64,000 nucleotides of DNA from DATDAH01 sp963792205 (GTDB lineage Bacteria; Actinomycetota; Acidimicrobiia; Acidimicrobiales; DATDAH01): the NCBI GenBank assembly GCA_963792205.1, contig CAWBVI010000003.1, positions 62,001-126,000 of the forward strand, written 5' to 3'. The notes under the pieces were generated by a model. The model was not told where the DNA came from and searched no databases. It saw only the letters and a list, made by a program, of their open reading frames with translations. The first letter of the stretch is position 1; each line of letters opens with the position of its first letter. Below are positions 33,388 to 42,721 of this stretch, piece by piece. The position numbers were made by a program, and so were the translations under genes.

Positions 33388-34730
33388 TCAGACCCCGGAG
33401 ACCGAGACGTCGGCGATGACGAGCGTCAGGCCGGCCGCCGACATGGGCAGCCAGGTCAGGTCGTCGCCGACCGCGACGACGTCCTGCAGCATCCGCTGCA
33501 GGGTCGAGGCGATGGTGAACTCGCGCACCGGCTCGCCCAGGGCGCCGCCGTGATGCGCAGCCCGTCGGCGCCGGTGGAGAAGTCGCCGCTCACCGGGTTC
33601 ACCCCGGAGTGCAGGCCGGCCACGTCGGACACCAGCAGGCCCTCCCCGACCTCGGCCAGCAGGGCTTCGGGCGAGCGATCGCCCGGCAGCAGGCTGATGG
33701 CCTGGCACCCGGCCATGGGCGTGCTCCGGGCGGAGCGGATGGCCGAGCCGGTCGACGCCGCGCCCGAGCGTCGGCCGCTGTAGGCGTCATGGACGAAGCC
33801 GGTCAGCCGGCCCTCGTCGATCAGCACGTTGCGGCGGGTGGCCAGGCCTTCGCCGTCGTGGGTCCCGGCGGTGAAGGCCCGGGCGTCGGTCGGGTCGTCG
33901 ACGAAGGTCACCCTCGTTGCGGCGATGGCCTCGCCGACCCGGTCACCGAAGGGCGAGCGGCCCTTGAGCACGGCGTCGCCGGAGAGGGTGCTGCCGACGA
34001 TGGCCAGGAACTGCGCGGTGACGAAGGGGTCGAGCACGACCGTGAGGCGCTCGGACGGGGGCTTGGTGGCGCCGAGGAGCCGGGTGGCCCGGTGGACGGC
34101 GTCGCGGGCGGCCTCGTCGACGTCGAGGTCCTGGGGCGAGCGGCCGACCGAGAACCCGAAGCCGGTCTGGGTCTCGCCCGCCTCGGCCGCCAGGGCGTAG
34201 GCGACCAGGTCGCACACGGTCTCCTGGCCGCCCGAGCGGATCCCGGTGCTCGAGACCACGACCGAGGTGCCCATCGAGTCGGCGTACTCCGCCGACTCCA
34301 GGCCGATGATCCGCTCGTCCCCCGCCTTGACCGCCCGCTCCAGGGCGACGGCGAGGTCGATCTTGGTCTCGGTGTCCGTGCTGGCCAACGCCTCGGACCA
34401 CAGATCCAGGTCGGCCGCCTCGACCGCGTCGGGCTCGGCCAGGCCGAGGTGCTCGTCGGGCTCGGCGAAGCGGGCGTTGTCGCGGGCCTCGTCGAGCATG
34501 TCGTCCAGCGCGGCGGGGTCGAAGGTGCCCGCCGAGGCGAACCCCTGGCGCTGGTCGGCCACGACCCGGACCCCGACCCCCTGGGACTCGGCCACCGAGA
34601 GCGACTCGATCTCGCCTTCGTAGACCCGGACCTCGGTGTCCTTGGAGTGGGAGACGACGACCTCGACCTGCTCGCCGGGCTCGGCCCGGGCGACGAGGCG
34701 GTCGGCGGTGGCGTAGAGCTCGTCCAGCAC
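33388..34730 (-). CDS. pmbA: PmbA/TldE-family metallopeptidase subunit, copy 2, frameshifted
   Basis: About 447 residues once a missing base near 33549 is restored, which joins FSTGADGLRIT to GGALGEPVREFTIASTL. The remaining signature segments read intact: VRVYEGEIESLSVAESQGVGV, NARFAEPDEHLGLAEPD, GDGVGEAI-type region and LHSGVNPVSGDFSTG. The GTG start at 34730 follows the tldD stop by two bases, making this the direct partner of TldD. It shares clear similarity with copy 1 throughout, so the two are paralogues from a duplication. Confidence 0.9.
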
Positions 34731-34732
34731 CG

Positions 34733-36133
34733 CTAGGCGGCGGCCGTGCCGCCGACGGTCAGCGCCGAGACCCGCAGGGTGGGCACGCCGTCGCCCACCG
34801 GGACCCCCTGGCCGTCCTTGCCGCAGGTCCCCGGGGGACCGAACTCGAAGTCGCCGGCCAGGGCGTCGATGCGCTGCAGCACCTCGGGCCCGTTGCCGAT
34901 GAGGTTGCCCTCGCGCAGCGGCTCGGTGATCTCGCCGTTCTCGATCAGGTAGGCCTCGGTCATCCCGAAGACGAAGTCGCCGGTGGCCGTGTTGACCTGA
35001 CCGCCGCCGAGCTGGGCCACGTACACGCCGGACTCGGTGGAGGCGACGATGTCGTCGGGGTCGTCGGGGCCGTTGAGGATGAACGTGTTGGTCATCCGCA
35101 CCATGGGCAGGTGGCGGTAGCTCTGGCGCCGGCCGTTGCCCGACGAGTCGCGGCCCTCCTTGCGGGCCCGCAGGAAGTCCCACATGTAGTCGGTGAGGAT
35201 CCCGTTCTCGATCAGCGTGTTGCGCTGGGCGGGGCGCCCCTCGTCGTCCACGCCGAAGCAGCCCCACTCGTCGGCGATGGTGCCGTCGTCGACCAGGGTG
35301 ATGAGCGGGTTGGCCACCTGCTCGCCGACCTTGCCCCGGAAGGCCGAGGCGCTCTTGCCCACCAGGTCGGCCTCGAGGCCGTGGCCGCAGGCCTCGTGGA
35401 AGAGGACGCCGCCGCCGCCCTTGCCGATGACGACGGGGACGGTGCCGCTGGGGGCGGGCCGGGCGTTGAGCTTGGTCAGGGCCCGGCCGGCGGCCCGGCG
35501 GGCCAGGTCGGCCACGTCGTAGCGGTCGAAGAGCTCGAAGCCGATGGTGTGGCCGATGGACTCGCGCCCGGTCTGCATGCCGGCGTCGCCGGTGGCCACA
35601 CAGGACACGGAGAACAGGGTCCGGGTCTGGTCGTCGCCGGTGAGCAGGCCGTCGGAGTTGGCGATCTGGATGCGGCGCCGGGAGTCGGCGTAGCGGGCCA
35701 TGACCTGGCTGATGGCGGCACCCGTGGACCGGGCCGACTCGTCGGCGGTCGTGAGCAGCTCGACCTTGGTGCCCTTGCCCACGTCGAAGGGGGCCACGGT
35801 GACCACGCTGGGGTGGGCCACGGAGCGCTCGGAGAGATCGACCGTGGTGACCCCGCCCGAGCCGCCCCGGGCGGCCGCGGCCGCGGCTTCGGCCGCCGCC
35901 AGCAGGCCCTCCTCGGTGAGGTCGGCGGTGTGGGCGAAGCCGGTGGTCTCGCCGGTGACGACCCGGATGCCGGCGCCACGGTCGCGACTCGAGCTGAGCT
36001 CTTCGACCTTGCCGTCGTCCAGGGTGGCGGAGCCCGCCTGGCGGTCTTCGGCGAAGACCTCGGCGAAGTCACCACCGGTGCGCAGGGCGGTGCCGAGCAC
36101 CCGTTCCATCACGTCTTCGGAGACCAGGGACAC
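34733..36133 (-). CDS. tldD: TldD metallopeptidase
   Basis: A 466-residue protease subunit. The zinc motif is HEACGH (His246, Glu247, His251), followed by GLEADLVGKSASAF and the C-terminal cysteine ligand region PPGTCGKDGQGVPVGDG. Also typical are TGFAHTADLTEEGL, RRIQIANSDG and SYRHLPMVRMTNTFI. TldD with TldE/PmbA forms a heterodimer that threads and cuts unfolded peptides. It is the first gene of the tldD-pmbA unit and diverges from the thioesterase gene. Confidence 0.95.
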   Translation of the reverse strand: MSLVSEDVMERVLGTALRTGGDFAEVFAEDRQAGSATLDDGKVEELSSSRDRGAGIRVVTGETTGFAHTADLTEEGLLAAAEAAAAAARGGSGGVTTVDLSERSVAHPSVVTVAPFDVGKGTKVELLTTADESARSTGAAISQVMARYADSRRRIQIANSDGLLTGDDQTRTLFSVSCVATGDAGMQTGRESIGHTIGFELFDRYDVADLARRAAGRALTKLNARPAPSGTVPVVIGKGGGGVLFHEACGHGLEADLVGKSASAFRGKVGEQVANPLITLVDDGTIADEWGCFGVDDEGRPAQRNTLIENGILTDYMWDFLRARKEGRDSSGNGRRQSYRHLPMVRMTNTFILNGPDDPDDIVASTESGVYVAQLGGGQVNTATGDFVFGMTEAYLIENGEITEPLREGNLIGNGPEVLQRIDALAGDFEFGPPGTCGKDGQGVPVGDGVPTLRVSALTVGGTAAA

Positions 36134-36224
36134 CGCTCACTCCAAGGGGTCGGGAATGGTCCGGCACCCACCGCGGACCGCCGGGAGTGGTCTCACGGAG
36201 AGTGGTCCTCGTAGGGTAGCGACG

Positions 36225-36602
36225 GTGCCCCTCGAACCCGGTACGAGTGCCTCGGTCGACCTGAAGGTGGCCGACGAGGACACCGCGATCGCCATGAAGT
36301 CCGGCTCGGTGCCGGTGCTCGCCACTCCTCGCGTCATCGCACTGAGCGAGGAGGCCTGCATCCTCGTGGTCGAGGGGCGCCTGGCGGACGGCTCCACCAC
36401 CGTCGGCCAGCGGGTCCAGATCGACCACCTGCAGCCCACCCCCGTGGGCAACCGGGTCACCGCCGAAGCCACCCTCGAGACCGTCCAGGGCCGCCGCCTC
36501 ACCTTCACCGTCTCCGTGAACGACGACCGCGGCCTTATCGCCGTCGCCCGCGTCACCCGGGTCATCGTCGACCGCGCCCGCTTCATGGAGAAGGCCAATT
36601 AG
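36225..36602 (+). CDS. Hotdog-fold thioesterase (fluoroacetyl-CoA thioesterase-like)
   Basis: A 125-residue single hotdog domain: VATPRVIALSEEACILVVEG, STTVGQRVQIDHLQPTPVGN (the catalytic Thr and His segment), then LTFTVSVNDDRGLIAVARV. These match the FlK-type thioesterase family, which hydrolyses acyl-CoAs. The GTG at 36225 starts at the first strand; no membrane or signal segment. A 13-bp hairpin follows the stop, and the convergent TPP-enzyme gene ends 145 bases away. Substrate unknown. Confidence 0.83.
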   Translation: MPLEPGTSASVDLKVADEDTAIAMKSGSVPVLATPRVIALSEEACILVVEGRLADGSTTVGQRVQIDHLQPTPVGNRVTAEATLETVQGRRLTFTVSVNDDRGLIAVARVTRVIVDRARFMEKAN

Positions 36603-36605
36603 CTG

Positions 36606-36634
36606 TCGGTCGGCAACCGAAGGTTGCCGACCGA
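36606..36634 (+). terminator. Terminator hairpin after the thioesterase gene
   Basis: A perfect 13-bp stem, TCGGTCGGCAACC with GGTTGCCGACCGA, around a GAA loop, starts three bases after the stop codon. There is no T-tract, common in high-GC actinobacteria, so it may act as an intrinsic terminator without a U-run. Confidence 0.6.
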
Positions 36635-36703
36635 GCTGGCCGAGCGGCCTACGGCCGCGCTGCTTCTGGTGGCCGAACCGGCAAAGCCGGATTCGCCCAC
36701 GGC

Positions 36704-36729
36704 GAGGGGGTGCCAGGAGGCACCCCCTC
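36704..36729 (-). terminator. Terminator hairpin after the TPP-enzyme gene
   Basis: An 11-bp perfect stem, GAGGGGGTGCC with GGCACCCCCTC, around the loop AGGA, lies 18 bases beyond the stop of the minus-strand TPP gene. Together with the hairpin at 36606-36634 it separates two convergent transcripts. Confidence 0.6.
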
Positions 36730-36746
36730 CCGCACCCCCTAACAAT

Positions 36747-38366
36747 TCAGCCGAGGTTGGACTGCCGCGGGTAGATGTCCTCGGGGTCGGTGAGGACGTT
36801 GACCAGGTAGGGGACGCCGCTGGCGAAGGCGCGATCCAGGGCGGGGCCGATGTCGCCGGGGTCGGTGACCACTTCGCCGGCACCACCGAGCGCGGACACG
36901 ACCTCGTCGTATCTCGTGCCGGGGCGGAGCTCGGCAGCGACGTCGTAGCCGTAGATGGCCTGCATCGGGTGCTTCTCGAGGCCCCAGATGCCGTTGTTGC
37001 CGACCACGATGACCACGGGCAGCTCGTGGCGGACGAGGGTGTCGACGTCCATCAGCGAGAAGCCGGCCGCCCCGTCGCCCATCATCACCACGACCTGGCG
37101 GTCGGGGTGGGCGATGCGGGCGGCGGTGGCGTACCCGAGGCCGGTGCCGAGACAGCCGTAGGGGCCGGGGTCGAGCCAGCAGCCCGGCTCGTACGAGTCG
37201 ATGTACTTGCCCGAGTAGGACACGAAGTCGCCGCCGTCGTTGACCACGACGGCGTCCCGGTCCAGCCGCCGGCGAACCTCGCCGTAGATGCGTGACGGCT
37301 TGATCGGCGTGGCGTCGGCCTCCAGGCCCGGCGCTTCGTCCGCCGCCGCCTTCGACTCCAGCTGGCGTAGGCGCTCGATCCACGGCTCGTGATCGGCCTT
37401 CGGACCGGGGCCCTCGGCCCAGGCCCGCAGGATCGCGCCGAGGTCGCCGGCGACGGAGACCGCGGTCTCGGCATGGGCCGCATGCAACGACGGATCGTCG
37501 ACCACGTGGACGACCTGGGCGTCGCCGAAGCGTCCGAACGACAGGCGGAAGTCGAGCGGCGTCCCGACGACGACGACGAGGTCGGCCTCGGTCTTGAGCA
37601 AGCCCCGAGTCCGGCTGAAGGCCAGTTCGTGATCCGCCGGCAGGCACCCCCGCCCCAGCCCGTTGACCCAGGTGGGGATCCGGAGGTGCTCGACCGCAGC
37701 CTGCAGCTCCGACCACGCGCCACCCCAGTACACGTCAGATCCGGCCACGAGCGCAGGACGCTCCGCGGCCGCGATCAACCCCGCCGCCTCGTCGACCGGG
37801 CCCGGGTCCACCTCCCAGGCGGGCTCGGCCAGCTCCGGCACCTCGCCCGTGCCGTCGGCGAAGATGACGTCGAGCGGGAAGTCGGCGAACACCGGCCCCC
37901 GATGCGGCCGCATGGCGGTCTGAGCCAGCTCGAACACCTCGGCGGCGATGGCATCGGGCGAGGTGATCGTCCGGGCGTCCTTCGTGATCGGCGCCAGCAC
38001 CGGCACGTGGTCGAACTCCTGCAGCGACCCCGCCCCCCACCGGGCCTGTGGGGCCCGACCGCCGAGCACCACGAGCGGCGACCCGTTGAAGTGCGCCGTG
38101 GTCACCGCCGAGATCCCGTTGGTCACCCCCGGCCCCGCGGTGAGCACTGCGACCCCGGGCCGCCGGGTCAGCTTCGCCATCCCCTCGGCCGCGAACGTCG
38201 CCGTCTGCTCGTGCCGCACGTCCACGATCCGCACATCCCGCTTCACCGCCGCGTCATACAGCGGAAAGACATGCCCCCCAGAAAGCGTGAACAGCTCCCC
38301 CACCCCGAAGGCACGGAGGGCCGCCAGCGCCAACTCCCCACCATGCCCAGAGACGGACTCGCTCAT
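36747..38366 (-). CDS. Thiamine diphosphate-dependent enzyme, acetolactate-synthase-like
   Basis: A 539-residue TPP enzyme with the IlvB architecture: N-terminal PYR domain with RHEQTATFAAEGMAKL (catalytic glutamate), a central Rossmann domain, and a C-terminal domain with the TPP motif MGDGAAGFSLMDVDTL ending in VVGNNGIWGLE. The order and length match acetolactate synthase large subunits and their relatives such as 2-hydroxyacyl-CoA lyases. No small subunit gene is adjacent, so assignment to branched-chain amino acid synthesis is not secure. The ATG at 38366 is chosen because the 59 residues encoded before it are proline/arginine-rich. Confidence 0.88.
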   Translation of the reverse strand: MSESVSGHGGELALAALRAFGVGELFTLSGGHVFPLYDAAVKRDVRIVDVRHEQTATFAAEGMAKLTRRPGVAVLTAGPGVTNGISAVTTAHFNGSPLVVLGGRAPQARWGAGSLQEFDHVPVLAPITKDARTITSPDAIAAEVFELAQTAMRPHRGPVFADFPLDVIFADGTGEVPELAEPAWEVDPGPVDEAAGLIAAAERPALVAGSDVYWGGAWSELQAAVEHLRIPTWVNGLGRGCLPADHELAFSRTRGLLKTEADLVVVVGTPLDFRLSFGRFGDAQVVHVVDDPSLHAAHAETAVSVAGDLGAILRAWAEGPGPKADHEPWIERLRQLESKAAADEAPGLEADATPIKPSRIYGEVRRRLDRDAVVVNDGGDFVSYSGKYIDSYEPGCWLDPGPYGCLGTGLGYATAARIAHPDRQVVVMMGDGAAGFSLMDVDTLVRHELPVVIVVGNNGIWGLEKHPMQAIYGYDVAAELRPGTRYDEVVSALGGAGEVVTDPGDIGPALDRAFASGVPYLVNVLTDPEDIYPRQSNLG

Positions 38367-38566
38367 GGGACAACCGTAGGGGGCGCCCGAACCCGGAGCC
38401 CGATGACCGTTAGGGGGTGGGCGCCGGGGCCATCCGCAGCGACGTTTACGCCAGTCCGAAGCCAGGAAGGCACCGGCGCCCGCCCCCGCCCGGGCAACCC
38501 GCTGCCCTCGGCCGACAAGGGCCTCCACCGTAAGCTGGTCCACTTCCCAGGGCAGGTGGAGACGGT

Positions 38567-39580
38567 GTGAACAAGAAGCTGATGATCCTCCTCCTGAGGA
38601 TCGTCCTGAGCGCGGGCATGCTCGCCGTCCTCCTCTGGCGCGTCCCCGACTTCGAGGCCGGCGAGCTGGTGCCGGAGTGGGCTCCCGGCTCGGTGCTGTG
38701 GCTGCTGGCCGCCGTCGTCCTCACCTTCGGCAGCATCGTGCTCTCGGCCGTGCGCTGGCAGCAGGTGCTCCACGCCCTCGACCTGCCCACCCGGCTGCGG
38801 GTCCTGATCGGCCCCTACTTCGCGGGCCAGTTCGTCTCCAACGTGCTGCCGAGCACCATCGGCGGCGACGTGCTCCGAGCGGCTCGGGTGTCTCGGATCA
38901 ACGGCGCCCCCGAGCGCACCGTGGCGTCGGTCGTCATCGAGCGGCTCACCGGCTGGCTGGTGCTCCCGGTCATGTCCTTCATCGGCCTGATCATCAACCG
39001 TGGGCTCCTGCCCGACCACGGCGCCGCCAAGTTCGCCTTCATCATCAACACCATCGCCCTCGTCGGCCTGGTCCTGCTGCTCTACCTGGCGTCCCACCAG
39101 CGCCTGCTCGGGCGCTACACCGAGCACGAGAACTGGCTGCGCTTCCTCGGCTCGGTCCACCTGGGCATCGCCCACCTCCGCCGCCACCGGGCCGACGCCG
39201 GCAAGGTGCTCCTGGCGGCCTTCGCGTACCAGGCCGTGCTCGTGCTGGCCGCCTTCTGCGCCGCCCGGGTCATCGGCATCGACGAGGCCGGACTCACCGC
39301 GATGCTGGCGTTCATCCCGGTCGTGCTGATGGTGCAGGTCCTGCCGATCGGCATCTCGGGCCTCGGTCTCCGCGAAGCCGCCTTGGTCATCTTCCTGTCC
39401 CCGCTCGGCGTGCCCGAGGCCCAGGCCATCGCCCTGGGCCTGGCCCTGTACTTCCTCAACCTGATCGTCAGCCTGGTCGGTGCCCCCGCCTTCGCCTTCG
39501 GGGGGTCGAAGCGGGACGCGACCGAGCTCCCGCCCGAGGCCAACGCCGGCTCGGGGGCCGAGGCGGTGACGGCGGCGTGA
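38567..39580 (+). CDS. Lysylphosphatidylglycerol synthase TM-domain family (flippase-like) protein
   Basis: A 337-residue integral membrane protein with about eight helices, of the LPG_synthase_TM/UPF0104 family. Typical segments are RIVLSAGMLAVLLWRVPDF, ALDLPTRLRVLIGPYF, FVSNVLPSTIGGDVLRAARVS with the conserved family motif, ERLTGWLVLPV and LPIGISGLGLREAALVIFL. The family includes lipid flippases and glycosyl-lipid transporters. The last 25 residues are disordered. It overlaps the PAP2-like gene by 4 bases, and both probably act on the same lipid. Confidence 0.85.
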   Translation: MNKKLMILLLRIVLSAGMLAVLLWRVPDFEAGELVPEWAPGSVLWLLAAVVLTFGSIVLSAVRWQQVLHALDLPTRLRVLIGPYFAGQFVSNVLPSTIGGDVLRAARVSRINGAPERTVASVVIERLTGWLVLPVMSFIGLIINRGLLPDHGAAKFAFIINTIALVGLVLLLYLASHQRLLGRYTEHENWLRFLGSVHLGIAHLRRHRADAGKVLLAAFAYQAVLVLAAFCAARVIGIDEAGLTAMLAFIPVVLMVQVLPIGISGLGLREAALVIFLSPLGVPEAQAIALGLALYFLNLIVSLVGAPAFAFGGSKRDATELPPEANAGSGAEAVTAA

Positions 39581-40452
39581 CCGAGCTCGTCGCCCCCGAC
39601 GCCGACGGCGAGGTCGCGCGTGGGGACGAGCGCATCACGGTCACGCATGACGAGATCACCAACGTCCGCCTCCGCTGGTGGGTCGAGATCATCGCCCTGC
39701 TGGCGCTGTACGTCGTCTACAGCGCGATCCGGAACAACTTCGGCTCGGCCACGGTCGGGGCCGACCACGCCTTCAACAACGCCCGCCACATCATCGACAT
39801 CGAGCGGACCCTCGGCCTCTACTTCGAGGAGAACTTCCAGGACTTCTTCCTCGCGCACCGGTTCTTCCTCCAGTTCTGGAACGTCTTCTACGGCTCGTTC
39901 CACTTCTGGGTCACCGGCTTCGCCATGATCTACCTCTTCCGCAAGCACCCGGAGCGGTACGGGTTCTGGCGGAACACGATCGTGTTCACCACGCTCGTGG
40001 CCCTGATCGGCTTCGCCTGGTTCCCCCTGATGCCGCCCCGCCTGCTCGACGACTGCGGCCAGTTCGGCGCCTGCGCCAGCTACAGCTTCGTGGACACGCT
40101 GGCCAAGTACGGCGGCCTGTGGTCCTTCGACAGCGGCGCGATGGAGCAGATCTCCAACCAGTACGCGGCGATGCCCAGCCTTCACTTCGCCTGGGCGATG
40201 TGGACCTTCCTCGTCCTCTTCCCCCACCTGCGACGACCCTGGGCCAAGTTGGCCATCGCCATGTACCCGTGGGCCACGCTCTTCGCCATCGTGGTGACCG
40301 CCAACCACTACTGGATCGACGCCGTCGGGGGCGCGCTCGCCCTGGCCGGTGGCTACGCGATGGCCTTGGCATTGCGCCAGACCTCGCGTTGGTGGCGACA
40401 CCGACGTGGTGCTCCGTCGAGCGTGACCGGGCAGGCGCGAGCGCTCGCCTGA
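39577..40452 (+). CDS. PAP2_3-type lipid phosphatase/inositol-phosphotransferase-like membrane protein
   Basis: A 291-residue membrane protein of about six helices related to Aur1/PAP2 lipid phosphatases and inositolphosphotransferases. The catalytic segments are MPSLHFAWAMWTFLV (His at the nucleophile/phosphate site) and VVTANHYWIDAVGGALAL (second His with Asp); the FWVTGFAMIYLFRKHPERYGFW region precedes them. It may make or hydrolyse a phospholipid head group. The GTG start overlaps the upstream stop (GTGA). The pair lies directly before dxs, 56 bases away. Confidence 0.85.
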   Translation: MTELVAPDADGEVARGDERITVTHDEITNVRLRWWVEIIALLALYVVYSAIRNNFGSATVGADHAFNNARHIIDIERTLGLYFEENFQDFFLAHRFFLQFWNVFYGSFHFWVTGFAMIYLFRKHPERYGFWRNTIVFTTLVALIGFAWFPLMPPRLLDDCGQFGACASYSFVDTLAKYGGLWSFDSGAMEQISNQYAAMPSLHFAWAMWTFLVLFPHLRRPWAKLAIAMYPWATLFAIVVTANHYWIDAVGGALALAGGYAMALALRQTSRWWRHRRGAPSSVTGQARALA

Positions 40453-40507
40453 CCGGCGCCGTGCCTGCCCCCCGCCCCGCGGGAAGCGGTACGGTGCTTT
40501 GGCACCC

Positions 40508-42343
40508 ATGCTCGAAGAGATCCACTCCCCGGCCGACCTCGAGGACCTCTCCTACGAGGAGCTCGACGTCCTCGCTCAGGAGATCCGGGAGTTCGTCGTC
40601 AAGGCCGTGGACGACGCCGGCAGCGGCCACCTCGGCTCCAACCTCGGTGCCGTCGAGCTGACGATCGCCCTCCACCGGGTCTTCGAGTCACCGGACGACA
40701 TCATCCTCTGGGACACCGGCCACCAGGCCTACGTGCACAAGATCCTCACGGGGCGCCAGGCCGGCTTCACCGAGCTGCGCAAGTCGGGCGGGTTGTCGGG
40801 CTACCCGTCCCGCGAGGAATCCCGCCACGACTGGATCGAGAACAGCCACGCCTCGACCGTGCTGTCCTACGCCCACGGTCTCGCGGTGGCCCAGGAGAGC
40901 GAGCTGGGCGAGGGCCGCCGGGTCATCGCCGTGATCGGCGACGGGTCCATGACCGGCGGCATGGCCTTCGAGGGCCTGAACAACTTCGGCCACAGCGGCC
41001 GCAACGCCATCATCATCCTCAACGACAACGGCCGCTCGTACGCCCCCACCATCTCCCGGCTGGGCGAGAGCCTGGCCCGCCTCCGCCTGAACCCGACCTG
41101 GCTGCGCCAGCAGGACCGGGTCGAGCGCACCATCCAGCGCCTGCCCGCCGGCGGCCGACTCGCCCGGGGCCTCGAGGCCACCAAGGCCGCGGTGCGCGAG
41201 ATGTGGGAGCCGCCCGCCTTCTTCGAGCAGCTCGGCGTCCGCTACACGGGCCCCTTCGACGGCCACGACATCGAAGGCGTCGAGCGGGCCCTGCGCAACG
41301 CGGCCGAGCTGGACGGCCCCGTGGTCGTCCACGTGCTCACCCACAAGGGCAAGGGCCACGCCCCGGCCGAGCAGGACTCGATCAAGCACCTGCACGACAT
41401 CGGCGGCGTGAAGCCCGGGTCCTACACCGCGGCCTTCACCGAGGCGCTGATCAAGGAAGCCGACGAGCACCCCGAGCTGGTGGCCATCACCGCCGCCATG
41501 CCCGACTCCACCGGCCTGCTCCCGTTCGAGGAACGGTTCCCCGACCGCTGCTTCGACGTCGGCATCGCCGAGCAGCACGCCGTGACCTCCGCCGCGGGGA
41601 TGGCGATGGGTGGCCTGCGCCCGGTGTTCGCCGTGTACTCGACCTTCCTCACCCGGGCCATCGACCAGACCTTCTACGACGTGGGCCTGCACCGCCAGCC
41701 GGTCGTGTTCTGCCTCGACCGGGCCGGTATCACCGGTGACGACGGCCCGTCGCACCACGGCGTCCTCGACATGGTCCTGCTCCGCAAGGTCCCGGGCATG
41801 ACCGTGTTCGCCCCCTCCTCCTACCAGGAGCTGGGCGTGATGCTCCACGACGCCCTCGAGCTCTGCACCGACGGTCCGGCCGCCATCCGCTGGCCCAAGA
41901 CCGCGGCGCCCAGCGTCGGCCCCGACCAGGTGGGGTCGGGCCTGAACGCCCGCAAGGCCCGCACCGGCACCGACGTCTGCCTGATCGCCGTGGGCAAGAT
42001 GCTCGCCGCCGCGACCGAGGCGGCCGAGGCGCTCGAGGCCGAAGGGATCTCGGTCACCGTGTGGGACCCCCGGGTGGTGAAGCCCTTCGACGAGGCCATG
42101 GTCACCGACGCCCTCGCCCACCCCGCGGTGGTCACCATCGAGGACGGCCTGGCCGACGGCGGCGTGGGGTCGGCCCTGGCCGACGAGCTCCGCCGCCGCT
42201 CCCAGCCGAGCCCCGGCCCCAAGGTCGCCGTGCTCGGCGTGCCCGACCGCTACATCCCCCACGCCAAGCCCGACGTCATCCTGGCCGAACTCGGCCTCGA
42301 CCCCCACGGCATCACCCAGAGCGCCCGCGCCCTCCTCGGCTGA
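40508..42343 (+). CDS. dxs: 1-deoxy-D-xylulose-5-phosphate synthase
   Basis: A 611-residue transketolase-like enzyme, the first step of the MEP isoprenoid pathway, joining pyruvate and glyceraldehyde 3-phosphate. Motifs: GSGHLGSNLGAVELTIALHR, the TPP site GDGSMTGGMAFEGLN with NDNGRSY, EQHAVTSAAGMAMGG and the DRAGITGDDGPSHHG loop. The ATG at 40508 is used; a TTG three codons earlier is not needed. Full family length. It supplies precursors for polyprenyl carriers, and UppP is encoded in this window too. Confidence 0.97.
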   Translation: MLEEIHSPADLEDLSYEELDVLAQEIREFVVKAVDDAGSGHLGSNLGAVELTIALHRVFESPDDIILWDTGHQAYVHKILTGRQAGFTELRKSGGLSGYPSREESRHDWIENSHASTVLSYAHGLAVAQESELGEGRRVIAVIGDGSMTGGMAFEGLNNFGHSGRNAIIILNDNGRSYAPTISRLGESLARLRLNPTWLRQQDRVERTIQRLPAGGRLARGLEATKAAVREMWEPPAFFEQLGVRYTGPFDGHDIEGVERALRNAAELDGPVVVHVLTHKGKGHAPAEQDSIKHLHDIGGVKPGSYTAAFTEALIKEADEHPELVAITAAMPDSTGLLPFEERFPDRCFDVGIAEQHAVTSAAGMAMGGLRPVFAVYSTFLTRAIDQTFYDVGLHRQPVVFCLDRAGITGDDGPSHHGVLDMVLLRKVPGMTVFAPSSYQELGVMLHDALELCTDGPAAIRWPKTAAPSVGPDQVGSGLNARKARTGTDVCLIAVGKMLAAATEAAEALEAEGISVTVWDPRVVKPFDEAMVTDALAHPAVVTIEDGLADGGVGSALADELRRRSQPSPGPKVAVLGVPDRYIPHAKPDVILAELGLDPHGITQSARALLG

Positions 42344-42721
42344 CCAAAGAGCGCACGCAGGGCATAGGGCCCCGGCCTCCGCACACGCCGGCCCCTCAGC
42401 AGCCAACAAGAACCCAAAGCGGCCGAGCGGCAAGTCCCCCTCGTCGCACTTCGCAGCAGACAACCGCGAAGGCGGGCGGCCGCCGGTGTCTTGCGTCCAG
42501 GACGTCTACGCGGTCCGAAGCAAGCAAGGTGCTGGTGGCCGCCCGCCGCCAGGCGATCCGCAGGCCGAGACGCGACGAGGCCCGGGGACCTGCCGGTCGA
42601 GCCGGCACAACCCCGGGCCTATCCCCCCTGTGTCGCCCCGGTGGCCGGAGCCACCTGAGGGAAAGGAACCGTACACGGCGGTGTGACATATGTCATGCCG
42701 TGCGCCAGCTGTCCCTGGGGG
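42344..42721. other. Intergenic region, no gene, strong nested inverted repeats
   Basis: This 378-base gap between dxs and the convergent NfuA-like gene has no credible reading frame. It holds three strong secondary-structure elements: an 11-bp stem GGCGGGCGGCC/GGCCGCCCGCC near 42471 and 42537 with an inner CTTGC/GCAAG pair; a stacked stem AGGCCCGGGG (42578-42587) with CCCCGGGCCT (42611-42620) enclosing TGCCGG/CCGGCA; and a perfect 12-base palindrome TGACATATGTCA at 42682-42693. It could encode a small RNA or just terminators. Confidence 0.4.

Noticed and set aside
40499..40507. TTG start for dxs three codons upstream of the ATG.
   Set aside because: The ATG at 40508 gives the normal DXS N-terminus and no ribosome site favours the TTG.
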